DNA of 64,000 bases from Peribacillus sp. FSL P2-0133 (lineage in GTDB: Bacteria; Bacillota; Bacilli; Bacillales; DSM-1321): contig NZ_CP150254.1 in assembly GCF_037975445.1 (NCBI RefSeq), positions 2,974,001 to 3,038,000 on the forward strand, in the 5' to 3' direction. A program made the position numbers and the translations under genes. This document shows positions 1-8,774 of this stretch, piece by piece (the first letter of the stretch is position 1; the number at the start of each line of letters is the position of its first letter). The notes under the pieces were generated by a model. That model was given only the letters and a program-made list of their open reading frames with translations. It had not been told where the DNA came from and made no database searches.

Positions 1-1
1 C

Positions 2-877
2 CATTCAGCAAGGAAATACAAAAAAAGCATAGATGGCATTAAACAGACCGTCCGTTATGACTCTGCAAAATACATGTTCGCTTTCCCAGATCAATATTTC
101 TGGCAAGGAGCCGTATTCAGCAAAGCCACACCGGTCTTCAATGTCCCGATCACGAAACCGGAATTCGAAATGCTAACTGAAGCCGGCCAGCATTGGAAGG
201 ACGCTATGGACCACCCAGAACAGACAAAGCCTCAAATGGTTGGAAAGAAAATACCGGGAGCTGTAGGAGACAGCACACTGACACGGATGTATACAAAACG
301 TCATCAGGAGGAATACAACCGTAATAGAAACAAGACAAGAAGGATTTGTGACCGGGAGTTCGGAGATGAGGATCGGACAGGAAAGCAGTGTGACGAATAT
401 CCTTTCGCTTCCACCTGGGAAGGTTCATCGACGAACGGATCGGATAATTTTTCTGTAAGAATGATTTCCGCTGATTCGAACGGTGCTGCAGGGACATGGC
501 TCGGTGCCTGGTACGCCTATGACCGGATTCTGGATGGAGATGCTTTTAATGTGGAGGTCGAAGCTCCTGAGAAAATCGCGACGATCCGATCGGAAGGTCA
601 GCCTCAGGACGGCCAGGATAACCGATCAAGTGATAACTTCACGATCGGGAACATCCCTACTTACGCGACCAAGTTACAATGGAAAATCGTCGACGGTCCT
701 AAAGATGCAAAATTCGATGTCATGAAAGACATCAGCTTCGGTATCGACGAAACGATCTTCTATGATCTTACAGACGGGTCCGAGTCAGAAATCAAAACGA
801 GTGAAGATTTCTACATCGCCAGACCGGAAAACACCGATGGAGAAAGCTTCACTGTCGAAGTCTATGCAATCCCTTAA
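2..877 (+). CDS. NucA/NucB-type deoxyribonuclease domain protein, 5'-truncated by window edge
   Basis: The frame is open from base 2, so the true start lies before the window; the first internal ATG is at 74. About 105 residues after that ATG is a CDEYPFAST block followed by a region ending NGAAGTWLGAWYAYDRILDGD, which fits the NucA/NucB (sporulation/competence secreted DNase) domain, where the C-D-E-Y-P-F-A core is the hallmark. Such domains hydrolyse DNA outside the cell, or act as toxin modules on larger proteins. Two things are unusual: at least 100 residues precede the domain, and about 100 residues of acidic, beta-rich sequence follow it, whereas plain NucB ends shortly after the domain. 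The N-terminal secretion or delivery signal cannot be seen. Domain call fairly confident, full architecture unknown. Confidence 0.7.
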   Translation, partial: HSARKYKKSIDGIKQTVRYDSAKYMFAFPDQYFWQGAVFSKATPVFNVPITKPEFEMLTEAGQHWKDAMDHPEQTKPQMVGKKIPGAVGDSTLTRMYTKRHQEEYNRNRNKTRRICDREFGDEDRTGKQCDEYPFASTWEGSSTNGSDNFSVRMISADSNGAAGTWLGAWYAYDRILDGDAFNVEVEAPEKIATIRSEGQPQDGQDNRSSDNFTIGNIPTYATKLQWKIVDGPKDAKFDVMKDISFGIDETIFYDLTDGSESEIKTSEDFYIARPENTDGESFTVEVYAIP

Positions 878-909
878 TAATAGAAGGTTAGTTGAATAAA
901 AGACCAAGG

Positions 910-954
910 CTAGTCAAAGAGCTTGGAGACTCCTATCTAAGCTCTTTTGACTAG
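910..954 (+). terminator. Hairpin downstream of the nuclease gene
   Basis: Inverted repeat CTAGTCAAAGAGCTT (910-924) / AAGCTCTTTTGACTAG (939-954) starts 33 bases after the stop codon. The stem is nearly perfect (one bulge) but the T-tract after it is weak, so it is a probable rather than certain intrinsic terminator. Confidence 0.55.
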
Positions 955-1038
955 GTATTTATAGTGACTACTTCCACCATATCCCCGATAACGAAATAAA
1001 CAAAAATGTCTTATTCACAGATAACATTCCATTAATTT

Positions 1039-1245
1039 TTAAAAGACTTCTTCAATGTTAAGCATCCTATTATTCTCAACACGCATTTTTGCATTTTCAA
1101 GCGAGTTAACAACACTTCTTAATTAATATCTGTATTAATTCTCTTCTACATTTATATCTCCTTTAGTTCTTGTTTCACTAATCTGATACGTTGTTTTTTC
1201 ACAGCTACCACTTTTATCCCCCTTAATGACAACTTTATTTCTTGT
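1039..1245 (-). pseudogene. Decayed coding remnant in the 878-1600 intergenic region
   Basis: Two short minus-strand stretches look coding: one ending ...TKGDINVEEN and one ending ...ENNRMLNIEEVF, separated by stop codons. No family was recognised and neither has a convincing start. The rest of the 700-base gap before brnQ is AT-rich with no recognised RNA element; no T-box-like motif was seen. Confidence 0.2.
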
Positions 1246-1600
1246 TTTTTCCTCCTTTGTATCCTTTTAAGAGAAAGAAGTATGTATTACAATATATCAA
1301 TAGTTATAAAATGGAATATTAGTTAATGATTACATATCACTAATAGGGGGCTAAGTAGGGGAATTTTCTGTAATTCACAGCAGTTATCATTTGAATCGTA
1401 ATCATGGTAGTAACAATCTGCTTGTCGTTAAAATTTGAAAGAACCTTATTGCATATTAAATAAGGCCGCCCATAAGGAAAAACTTAAAAAATTAATTTTA
1501 TCAGGTCATTATACAATCTTATGTATTAAGTTTGTGATCATTTTTTTGAAAATTATTTCTTTTTTAAAGTAAAATTTTGTTCTTTCATGGAGGTTTTAAT

Positions 1601-2944
1601 TTGGCTACTAGAGTACCATTTTCATTTATATTAGTTATTGGGTTAATGTTATTTGCTCTATTTTTTGGTGCAGGAAATTTAATTTTTCCACCAATGCTTG
1701 GTCAATCAGCAGGAATGAATATTTGGTCAGCAAATGCAGGGTTTTTAATAACAGGAGTTGGCTTACCGTTACTTGGTGTGTTAGCACTTGGTTTTTCGGG
1801 GAAAGATGATTTACAGTCGTTAGCAAGTAGGGTACATCCTGTATTTGGTATTGTATTCACAACCGTTCTTTATTTAGCCATTGGTCCTTTATTTGCTTTG
1901 CCTAGATCAGGAAACGTTTCTTTTGAAATCGGTGTAAAACCTTTTTTGTCCGAAAATTCAGGCCCTCTACCTTTACTTATTTTCACAATCATCTTTTTTA
2001 GTATTACGTGCCTTTTTTCGATCAATCCCGCGAAAGTTGTCGGAATTGTCGGGAAAATATTAACACCAATCAAGATAACGTTCATTGGAATCCTCGTAGT
2101 AGTTGCTTTTAATCATCCAATCGGAGATTTTCAATCACCTATTAAGAATTATTCAGTTCAACCATTTTTTAATGGGTTTAGAGAAGGTTATTTAACAATG
2201 GATACGCTTGCATCTTTTGTTTTTGGCATCATAATCATTAATGCCATTAAAGAAAAAGGTGCTAAAACAAAAAAACAAATTATGGTTGTTTGTGCAAAAG
2301 CAACTGGAATTGCTGCCTTTTTCCTGGCAACCATGTATTCAGCTCTTTCTTATATGGGTGCTTCAAGTGTAGAAAAACTTGGGCACCTGGAAAATGGAGG
2401 TACCATCTTAGCAAAAGTCTCGGATTATTATTTTGGAGCTTATGGCGGGATATTATTAGGATTAATGATTACAGTAGCTTGTTTAACAACAAGCGTAGGA
2501 CTTGTTACATCTTGTTCTTCATTCTTCCATAAACTATTTCCAAAGGTACCTTACAAAACAATTGCTATAAGTTTATCTATTTTTAGTGCAATAGTTGCCA
2601 ATATTGGGCTAACACAGTTAATTGCTGTTTCTGTTCCTCTCTTAACAGCTATTTATCCATTAGCCATTGTATTAATTTTCTTGACATTTTTTCATTCTTT
2701 ATTTAAAAGGAAAGCTGAAGTGTATCAAGGAAGCTTACTTTTAACATTTATAATTAGTTTATTTGATGGATTAAATCGAGCTGGTATACACTTTTCATCC
2801 ATTAATAATTTTTTTAATGAAATTCTTCCTATGTACGATGTCGGACTAGGGTGGATTATTCCAGCAATTGTTGGAGGATTTATAGGGTTTAGCAGTAGCA
2901 TACTACGAGGGAAATTCGGTCTTAATCCCCCAACTAGTAGTTAA
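1601..2944 (+). CDS. brnQ: Branched-chain amino acid:cation symporter, BrnQ family
   Basis: Integral membrane carrier for leucine/isoleucine/valine uptake coupled to Na+ or H+. The N-terminus carries the family signature GLMLFALFFGAGNLIFPPML, followed by about a dozen hydrophobic segments over ~447 residues, the usual BrnQ length. Start: an upstream TTG at 1577 is in frame, but a GGAGG at 1589-1593 lies 7 bases before TTG 1601, which I take as the start. The gene stands alone, with a strong terminator after it. Substrate preference among the branched-chain amino acids cannot be read from the sequence. Confidence 0.9.
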   Translation: MATRVPFSFILVIGLMLFALFFGAGNLIFPPMLGQSAGMNIWSANAGFLITGVGLPLLGVLALGFSGKDDLQSLASRVHPVFGIVFTTVLYLAIGPLFALPRSGNVSFEIGVKPFLSENSGPLPLLIFTIIFFSITCLFSINPAKVVGIVGKILTPIKITFIGILVVVAFNHPIGDFQSPIKNYSVQPFFNGFREGYLTMDTLASFVFGIIIINAIKEKGAKTKKQIMVVCAKATGIAAFFLATMYSALSYMGASSVEKLGHLENGGTILAKVSDYYFGAYGGILLGLMITVACLTTSVGLVTSCSSFFHKLFPKVPYKTIAISLSIFSAIVANIGLTQLIAVSVPLLTAIYPLAIVLIFLTFFHSLFKRKAEVYQGSLLLTFIISLFDGLNRAGIHFSSINNFFNEILPMYDVGLGWIIPAIVGGFIGFSSSILRGKFGLNPPTSS

Positions 2945-2957
2945 ATAAATATTAAAA

Positions 2958-2986
2958 TAAGGTCAACCATTACTGGTTGACCTTTT
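2958..2986 (+). terminator. Intrinsic terminator of brnQ
   Basis: AAGGTCAACCA / TGGTTGACCTTTT hairpin with a 4-base loop, 14 bases after the brnQ stop codon. Confidence 0.85.
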
Positions 2987-3113
2987 AAAATTGAATGTTG
3001 AATCCAGGAACCGACCTTTTAGTCCGTTCTTGAAGGGTCACCATAACAATCATTTTAGAATCAATCTACTAAAAAAGGCAACTTTACGTAACCTTTTTTA
3101 GTAGAATCATATT

Positions 3114-4046
3114 CTATTTATTTTTTACTTTAAGGGCCTTAATTACTTCTTCTGTTGTCTCAGCAATAAGGTCGTCGTTATAATCAGCATCTTTTTTATC
3201 ACGACTTGAAAGTACAGCAAGGACAATAGGGTCTCCTTTTGATGGCCAAATGATCGAAATGTCATTTCGCGTACCATATGATCCTGCTCCAGTCTTATCA
3301 GCCACTACCCAACCTTTCGGCACTCCAGCACGAATTAACGCATCTCCAGTAGTATTTCTCTTCATCCAATCTATTAAAAGTTCACGTTTCTCAGTTGGAA
3401 GTGCATCTCCCAATGTAAAATCCTGAAGACTAGTAGCAAGTGCTCTTGGTGTACTCGTATCATGAGTTTCACCAGGATTAACTTCATTTAAATCTGGCTC
3501 AAATCGCTCAGGGTTGGTAACATTATCCCCGATTTCCTCCAATGCCTTTTTAAATCCAGTCGGTCCCCCCAGTTGTTTAAGAATAAGGTTTCCAGCAGTA
3601 TTGTCACTGTATCGAAGAGAAGCATCAGAAAGCTCCTTAAGAGTCATCCCCGTATCAACATGCTTTTCTGTAATCGGATTATAATTAACAAGATCTTCAC
3701 GTGTATAGGTAATTCTTTGATTAAGTTCTTCTATTGATTTCTGTTGTAAAAGTGCTCCTACAGCTAGAGCCTTATGAGTAGATGCATAAGCAAAACGCTC
3801 ATCTGGATGATAGGTTACGGTTTGGTTTGTACCAGTATCCAACGCAAAGACACCAAGTTTAGCATCAAATTTTTCTTCAAGCTTAGCAAAGTGATGATTA
3901 TTGGCAGTTGCTTGTTTTTTAGGTTTAGTTAATTCAGCATTAACGTTATTGTTTGAACAACCTACAAGCGTTGCACATGAAAGAAATAGAACAGGCACAA
4001 TTTTTCTGAATGCGGAAGTACTAAAAATGTTACTCAATGATTTCAT
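3114..4046 (-). CDS. blaP: Class A beta-lactamase (penicillinase), lipoprotein form
   Basis: Serine beta-lactamase hydrolysing penicillins outside the membrane. Seen: active-site S-T-H-K (residues 89-92 from the ATG at 4046; Ambler S70-x-x-K73), SDN loop (S-D-N130), the omega-loop ...RFEPDLNEVNPG with the general-base glutamate, and the KTGAGSYG triad. The N-terminus is a signal peptide ending in lipobox TLVG-C30, so it is probably membrane-anchored with a released form, as in B. licheniformis and B. cereus. A TTG lies 9 bases upstream, but the AGAGG site fits the ATG better. It is divergent from blaR1-blaI with BlaI-type operators between them, so it should be inducible by beta-lactams. The residue after S70-T is H, where F or Y is commoner. 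Confidence 0.93.
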   Translation of the reverse strand: MKSLSNIFSTSAFRKIVPVLFLSCATLVGCSNNNVNAELTKPKKQATANNHHFAKLEEKFDAKLGVFALDTGTNQTVTYHPDERFAYASTHKALAVGALLQQKSIEELNQRITYTREDLVNYNPITEKHVDTGMTLKELSDASLRYSDNTAGNLILKQLGGPTGFKKALEEIGDNVTNPERFEPDLNEVNPGETHDTSTPRALATSLQDFTLGDALPTEKRELLIDWMKRNTTGDALIRAGVPKGWVVADKTGAGSYGTRNDISIIWPSKGDPIVLAVLSSRDKKDADYNDDLIAETTEEVIKALKVKNK

Positions 4047-4206
4047 AAGATTCAACCTCTTTCTAAAAAATATTTAGTATGTATTCTCCTGGGATAGCAG
4101 CCGGATCTTTAACACTTGCACCCTATCTTTTGTTCATGATGTAGACCTCCTGATTTTGATTAGACTCTTGTGTACGGATTGAAAAAACTAAGGAGTTTTA
4201 ACGGAT

Positions 4207-4252
4207 TACATTTGTAGTCTTATTACATCTGTAGTACAGTATTACATATGTA
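4207..4252. promoter_or_regulatory. Three tandem BlaI operators in the blaP-blaR1 intergenic region
   Basis: Three 10-bp palindromes: TACATTTGTA (4207-4216), TACATCTGTA (4224-4233) and TACATATGTA (4243-4252), spaced 17 and 19 bp start to start. They match the TACAnnTGTA pattern bound by BlaI/MecI dimers, and three operators is the arrangement known for the B. licheniformis bla locus. The third palindrome lies between a TTGACT -35-like box for blaP (complement of 4262-4267) and a weak -10 (complement of 4239-4244), so repressor binding would block blaP transcription. Confidence 0.85.
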
Positions 4253-4341
4253 ATCAAATAAAGTCAATTCTTTATTTTTTCACCCTCAAGCCACTATAAA
4301 TATGCTATATACCTTTTTTAAAAATTTAAAAGTCAAGAGAG

Positions 4342-6168
4342 TTGGTATTGAAGGACATGTTTTTAACTCATTTTATAATAGGTCTATTGGTGTCTTCATT
4401 TTCCGTTGCTGTTATTCTACTTATACGAAAATGGTTTGGAAGACAATTAACAGCAAAATGGTACTATCATTTGTGGATGTTTCTTTTTATGGCTTTAGCA
4501 CTTCCATTCATACCTACTGATTTATATAATTTTAGTACTCTCTTTAGCGGTGGGGATACATATCAGACTAATGCACCCAGCTCTAATATGAACATACCTG
4601 GAACTGATATGATGCAAGGCCTCCACCTAATACAAGACTTTTCTGTATCGGTCAATCGGCCGGACCTGTCCTTACTTAATATTGGAGTGATGGGTTTTTG
4701 GATGTCAGGGATGCTTTTATTTACCTTTACTATGGTTCGTGGATGGCTCACACTTAGAAGGATAAAGAATTATTCTTCTCCGTTTTCCAATCAAGAAGTT
4801 CTCGTGCTTTTCGAAGAATGCATGAAAAAACTGCAGATAAAAAAATCTATAAAGATTGTTATTTCGAAAAGAGTCCAGTCTCCAATGATATTCGGACTTT
4901 TTCAAACATATATCGTCTTACCTTCCCAGCATGAAAACTGGCTTAGCTTGAAAAATTACGAGTATATCTTTCTTCATGAACTGAGTCACTATAAAAACAA
5001 GGATTTGCTGACTAATTACGTGATATTGTTCTATCAAATCATTTATTGGTTTAATCCCCTTGTCTGGCTTGCTTTTAGAGAAATGAGATTGGATCGGGAA
5101 ATCGCATGTGATACATCTGTTTTACAGTTAATAGATGATCATTCATTTAGTGAATATGGAAATACAATCATTAATTTTTTGGATCTTTCAAAACGGTCAA
5201 GTAAGCTACAGATAGTTACACATTTAAACGGTTCGAAGCTTCAAATCAAAAAACGAATTGAACGAATTTCTGCCTATAAACATTCCACAAAAAAATCAAT
5301 AAGAAAAAGCGTCTTTATTTATGTGTTGGCCAGTATCATTTTGACAATCCAATTACCTTTCGTTTCCGCATTTGCGACGGAAAATGACCGATACTATTTT
5401 AATAATGATGGAGTGGTTTTTGTGGATTTACATCAATTCTTTAAAGGGTATGAAGGAAGCTTTGTTTTATATGATCATGACGCACAGCAATATCGCATTT
5501 ATAATGAAGAGAAAAGTACGTTGCGGGTATCACCTGATTCCACCTATAAAATCTATAGTGCCTTATTTGCACTACAATCAAATGTGATATCACCCGAAGA
5601 ATCCACCCTTTCCTGGGATGGGACTAAGCAACCCTATGACGCTTGGAATATGGATCAGGATGTCTCATCTGCTTTACAAAATTCTGTAAACTGGTATTTC
5701 CAGGAATTAGATCATAGAACAGGATTTGAAACAATCCAATCCAATCTACAAGCGATAAACTATGGAAATTCCGATGTATCTGGGGAATTGGGTGAATTCT
5801 GGCTCGAATCCTCATTGAAAATTTCTCCAGTCGAGCAAGTCCAACTGCTGCAAGCCTTTTATTACAATCAATTGGGATATAATGAAATGCATATCCAAGC
5901 TGTAAAGAAAGCACTGCGCTTAGAAAAGAGTGAGGAAGCTCGCCTATCAGGAAAAACAGGTACAGGAACAGTGAATGGAAAAAACATCAATGGTTGGTTT
6001 ATCGGGTATGTAGAGACGAAGAACAATACTTATTTCTTTGCTACCAATATACAAAATGAAGATGATTCCTCTGGAAGCAAGGCGGGAGAAATTACTTTAT
6101 CAATTTTAAAAGATTTAGGAATCTATAAAGAAAACGGAGGGGAGAAAAATGGAGAAAAACATTCCTAG
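4342..6168 (+). CDS. blaR1: Beta-lactam sensor/signal transducer BlaR1
   Basis: Membrane zinc metalloprotease with an extracellular penicillin-binding sensor. Seen in order: N-terminal membrane segments; cytoplasmic M56 protease domain with HELSH at about residue 212 and a downstream glutamate-containing helix (REIACD); another membrane segment near residue 330; C-terminal sensor with the class D-like motif S-T-Y-K at about residue 400 and KTGTG near the end. Acylation of that serine triggers proteolysis that inactivates BlaI. About 600 residues is the normal length. Start uncertain: TTG 4342, TTG 4348 or ATG 4357 are all possible and none has ideal SD spacing. The 3' end overlaps blaI by 20 bases, indicating translational coupling. 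Confidence 0.93.
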   Translation: MVLKDMFLTHFIIGLLVSSFSVAVILLIRKWFGRQLTAKWYYHLWMFLFMALALPFIPTDLYNFSTLFSGGDTYQTNAPSSNMNIPGTDMMQGLHLIQDFSVSVNRPDLSLLNIGVMGFWMSGMLLFTFTMVRGWLTLRRIKNYSSPFSNQEVLVLFEECMKKLQIKKSIKIVISKRVQSPMIFGLFQTYIVLPSQHENWLSLKNYEYIFLHELSHYKNKDLLTNYVILFYQIIYWFNPLVWLAFREMRLDREIACDTSVLQLIDDHSFSEYGNTIINFLDLSKRSSKLQIVTHLNGSKLQIKKRIERISAYKHSTKKSIRKSVFIYVLASIILTIQLPFVSAFATENDRYYFNNDGVVFVDLHQFFKGYEGSFVLYDHDAQQYRIYNEEKSTLRVSPDSTYKIYSALFALQSNVISPEESTLSWDGTKQPYDAWNMDQDVSSALQNSVNWYFQELDHRTGFETIQSNLQAINYGNSDVSGELGEFWLESSLKISPVEQVQLLQAFYYNQLGYNEMHIQAVKKALRLEKSEEARLSGKTGTGTVNGKNINGWFIGYVETKNNTYFFATNIQNEDDSSGSKAGEITLSILKDLGIYKENGGEKNGEKHS

Positions 6169-6529
6169 CATATCAGAATCAGAATGGGAAATCATGAACG
6201 TGCTTTGGGATAAGGCCCCTCAAACAGCAAATGACATCATAGGTTCCTTACAGGAGAATACCCATTGGAAGCCGAAAACCATACGCACTCTTCTCGATCG
6301 ATTGGTTCAAAAAGATGTAGTAGGTGTCAATAAAAATCTAAGAGTTTACACCTTTTACCCGCTCTATACACAGGAAGAGTGCCAGCGTGCCGAGACTGAA
6401 TCATTTATCAACCGTATCTATGGAGGTACCCTGAAATCCATGCTTGTCCAATTCATTCAGGAAGATACCCTATCTGATGATGATATCAATGAACTACGCT
6501 TTATTTTAAATAAGAAACCTAAAAAGTAA
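6149..6529 (+). CDS. blaI: Penicillinase repressor BlaI
   Basis: Winged-helix dimeric repressor of blaP and of blaR1-blaI. Sequence runs ISESEWEIMNVLWDKAP through TIRTLLDRLVQKD, typical of BlaI/MecI/CopY regulators; 126 residues is the usual length. GGAGGGGAG lies just upstream of the ATG, inside the end of blaR1. In well-studied homologues induction cuts the protein at N101-F102; here the same position reads Q101-F102, so the scissile phenylalanine is kept but the preceding residue differs. An intrinsic terminator follows. Confidence 0.93.
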   Translation: MEKNIPSISESEWEIMNVLWDKAPQTANDIIGSLQENTHWKPKTIRTLLDRLVQKDVVGVNKNLRVYTFYPLYTQEECQRAETESFINRIYGGTLKSMLVQFIQEDTLSDDDINELRFILNKKPKK

Positions 6530-6535
6530 TAATAT

Positions 6536-6573
6536 TAAAAAAGCGATTTGGGATTTTTCCAAATCGCTTTTTT
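6536..6573 (+). terminator. Intrinsic terminator of blaR1-blaI
   Basis: Perfect AAAGCGATTTGG / CCAAATCGCTTT stem with a run of T, directly after the blaI stop codon. Confidence 0.9.
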
Positions 6574-6609
6574 CCTTCGAAATAGCTGAGGACATATGCT
6601 CATGTAATT

Positions 6610-6690
6610 ACTAAACTCCCCCGTTTGTGCCATAAGAAAAAGGCAGCCCCAGCAACCTGCCTTATTGTAGAGTTGACACAAACTGTGAAA
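6610..6690 (-). repeat. Interspersed terminator-like repeat, copy A (variant)
   Basis: Diverged copy of the family described under 14244-14326: ACTAAAC...CCCGTTTGTG, then CATAAGAAAAAGGCAGC...GCAACCTGCCTTAT. It ends 17 bases after the stop codon (reading the minus strand) of the small membrane gene 6708-6989. Confidence 0.65.
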
Positions 6691-6707
6691 TAATGAAATC
6701 TAAAAAT

Positions 6708-6989
6708 TTATGAATATTTTTTTGTCCTGTAATAAATAAATAGACTGTTTATAAGTTGTGTAATAGCTCCTAGTCCTAAATAAACAAAACCAAATATGGA
6801 AACAGCCATTCCTTCAAAACCTCCTACAACTAAAAGGCCAGATACAAAATTAATAATGCCTAAAAAGATGAAAATAAGTGGACAAGCAATGGCTATTCTT
6901 TTTTTGTTCTTTGTAAGGGCTATTCCAAAAGTAACTAGAAGAATAAAGGTTATCAAGTAGCTAGTATAAGAAGAGAATATAATATCCAT
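6708..6989 (-). CDS. Small membrane protein, possibly YesK-like
   Basis: 93 residues with three hydrophobic stretches (about residues 7-27, 33-58 and 62-85) and a KNKKR loop after the first; no catalytic motif. Size and three-helix pattern resemble the YesK family of Bacillus, whose function is unknown; the assignment is by general pattern only. It is followed on its strand by repeat copy A, which could serve as its terminator. Confidence 0.6.
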   Translation of the reverse strand: MDIIFSSYTSYLITFILLVTFGIALTKNKKRIAIACPLIFIFLGIINFVSGLLVVGGFEGMAVSIFGFVYLGLGAITQLINSLFIYYRTKKYS

Positions 6990-7130
6990 TAAATCACCTC
7001 TTTGGTAATGATTAGGTCAATAGCTAATTTTACCATTAAAATACAATTAGGTTATTTAAACACCAATAATTATTATTCTATTTTCATTATTTCGTATTTA
7101 TGACACAGTACGAAGACACTACACTTAATG

Positions 7131-7205
7131 AACCAACCTGCCCCGTTAGTTCCATAAGAAAAAGAGCTGCCAAAGCAACTCTCTTATTCAAGTAAACCAG
7201 CTAAT
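7131..7205 (-). repeat. Interspersed terminator-like repeat, copy B, interrupted by IS110 copy 1
   Basis: AACCAACCTGCCCCGTTAG (7131-7149), then ATAAGAAAAAGAGCTGCC...GCAACTCTCTTAT, then ...ACCAGCTAAT where the IS begins; the remaining CACCAGTTAGTTG lies beyond the IS at 8777-8789. On the minus strand GAGTTGC-TTTG-GCAGCTC followed by TTTTTCTT is a terminator-type hairpin. Confidence 0.75.
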
Positions 7206-7325
7206 AGGTGTCAATATCTTTCTCTAATATTTTCATTTCCCTTATGATATACTATTTTTGACCATGCCAAATAACCCTCCAAAACCCTTTTGGAAGGATT
7301 TTTCTCTGTTTCACAAAACCGTTAA

Positions 7326-8528
7326 TTAGGCTAAATCTAGGAACGTTTCTTTTCTCTTTAATAAAGCATAAATCCAATGAAGCAACTTATTCATACAGGC
7401 AACGATTGACACTTTGGCAGGTTTTCCTTCTGATTTTTTCTTATCATAGAATGCTTTAAGCTTTTTGTTCCTTGAACTTCTTATGCCGCATAGTACGGCA
7501 AGATACAGAGAATAACGTAGTCTGCTCGAACCTCTTTTTGTAATACGATTAATGGTTGCCGTAAACTTACCCGATGAGTGAACACTTGGATCTACTCCAG
7601 CGAAGGCAACCAGTTTTTTCGGATGATTAAACCGATCGATTTCACCAATTTCAGAAATAATCGTGGCTGCGATTTTTTCTCCGATACCGGGAATCGATTG
7701 GATGATCTTATATTCTTCCAGTTCATTTGCCAGGGCCACTATACGATCTTCTAAATCAGAAAGATGTCCCTGGTAATGAAAAAGCAACTCAATATACATA
7801 CGAAGATTGATTACGTGACTTTCATACACGCTTTTTTGAAATGGATTTCTAGATGCGGAATCCATTATTTTTTTTGCTTTTTCACATGCCCATTCACCCG
7901 ATCGGCTAGAACAGAACTCTATAACACTCTCTGCTAGTCTACTTTCTCCGGCTGTTAATACCGCCTCTGAAGTAGGATATTCCTTTAACATCAATAAAGA
8001 AACCTTCGAATATAGATCCCCAAAAACCTTCCGGTATTCAGGAAACACTTGATCTAAAATGGTGTGAAACTGAAGTTTAGCTTCCACATACATATTCGTT
8101 ACGATTTCCTGTTGTCTGGACAAATTCCGAAGGTCTTATAGCTGAATTTCTCTAATTTTATGAGGTTCTAAATCCTCTTTGTAATACAGCACACACAACT
8201 GGTACGCATCGATTGCGTCTGTTTTTACCTTTCGTAAACTGGTCTTCTTTGCCTGATAAGAAATAATGGGGTTTAGTAAGATATATAGAATCCCTTGTTC
8301 CTCCAAGTATTGAATAACAGGAGTATGGTAATGCCCTGTAGATTCTAAAATGACCATAGGCATCTGCCCTGTCACTTCTTCAACCTCTTTTAAAAAGTCT
8401 AAAAAATGATCCAATTCCTCCTTGGTATGCTTCATTGAAAAGCTCTTCCCATACGGTTTAGATTGGTCTAAAAATGCCTGAACTTGGCTCTCTCCTTTTG
8501 CCACATCCAGACCAACAACTGGATTCAT
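7326..8528 (-). pseudogene. IS110-family transposase interrupted by one in-frame TAA
   Basis: The N-terminal DEDD (RuvC-like) half, starting MNPVVGLDVAKGE with D8, E62, D104 and D107, runs to a TAA at 8136-8138. The same frame continues after the stop as DLRNLSRQQEIVT into the C-terminal Transposase_20 half (IIQSIPGIGEKIAATIISEIG...), total about 400 codons. One base change (for example TTA to TAA) explains the interruption. A TTG five codons after the stop could restart translation but has no clear SD. The identical stop is present in copy 3. Confidence 0.85.
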
Positions 8529-8774
8529 TGTTTTTTCCTCCTCTACTTACTAACCAGTACCCCTAGTCCTCCATGTAGTGTCATAGCTTCGCTTGTTATA
8601 CGAAATCTACGTCCCAACCAGCCTCAAACATGTTTCTACAAGTAGGGGGCAGACAGTTTACTTCACGGGATCATGTCCCACGCACCCGTACGTCCTACCC
8701 TGGCTACTGATATAATAGATTCTATTAAAAAAAGGTCAACCAGTAATTTTTACTGGTCAACCTTATAATACGAA
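8529..8774 (-). ncRNA. Candidate bridge-RNA region of the IS110 element
   Basis: IS110 elements are known to encode a structured bridge RNA in the noncoding end upstream of the recombinase, with loops matching target and donor. This 5' noncoding end contains ACGCACCCGT (8680-8689), identical to 10 nt of the repeat family in which the IS lies, and ATACGAAA (8598-8605), identical to 8 nt at the element's own terminus (8768-8775). Short inverted segments are present, but I have not folded the RNA. Extent is approximate. Confidence 0.45.

Noticed and set aside
878-1600. T-box or other riboswitch leader for brnQ
   Set aside because: No T-box-like motif, antiterminator/terminator pair or other aptamer could be identified in the 700-base leader.
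8136-8138. Recoding of the shared stop as selenocysteine or pyrrolysine
   Set aside because: The codon is TAA, not TGA or TAG, and no insertion element or associated machinery is visible.
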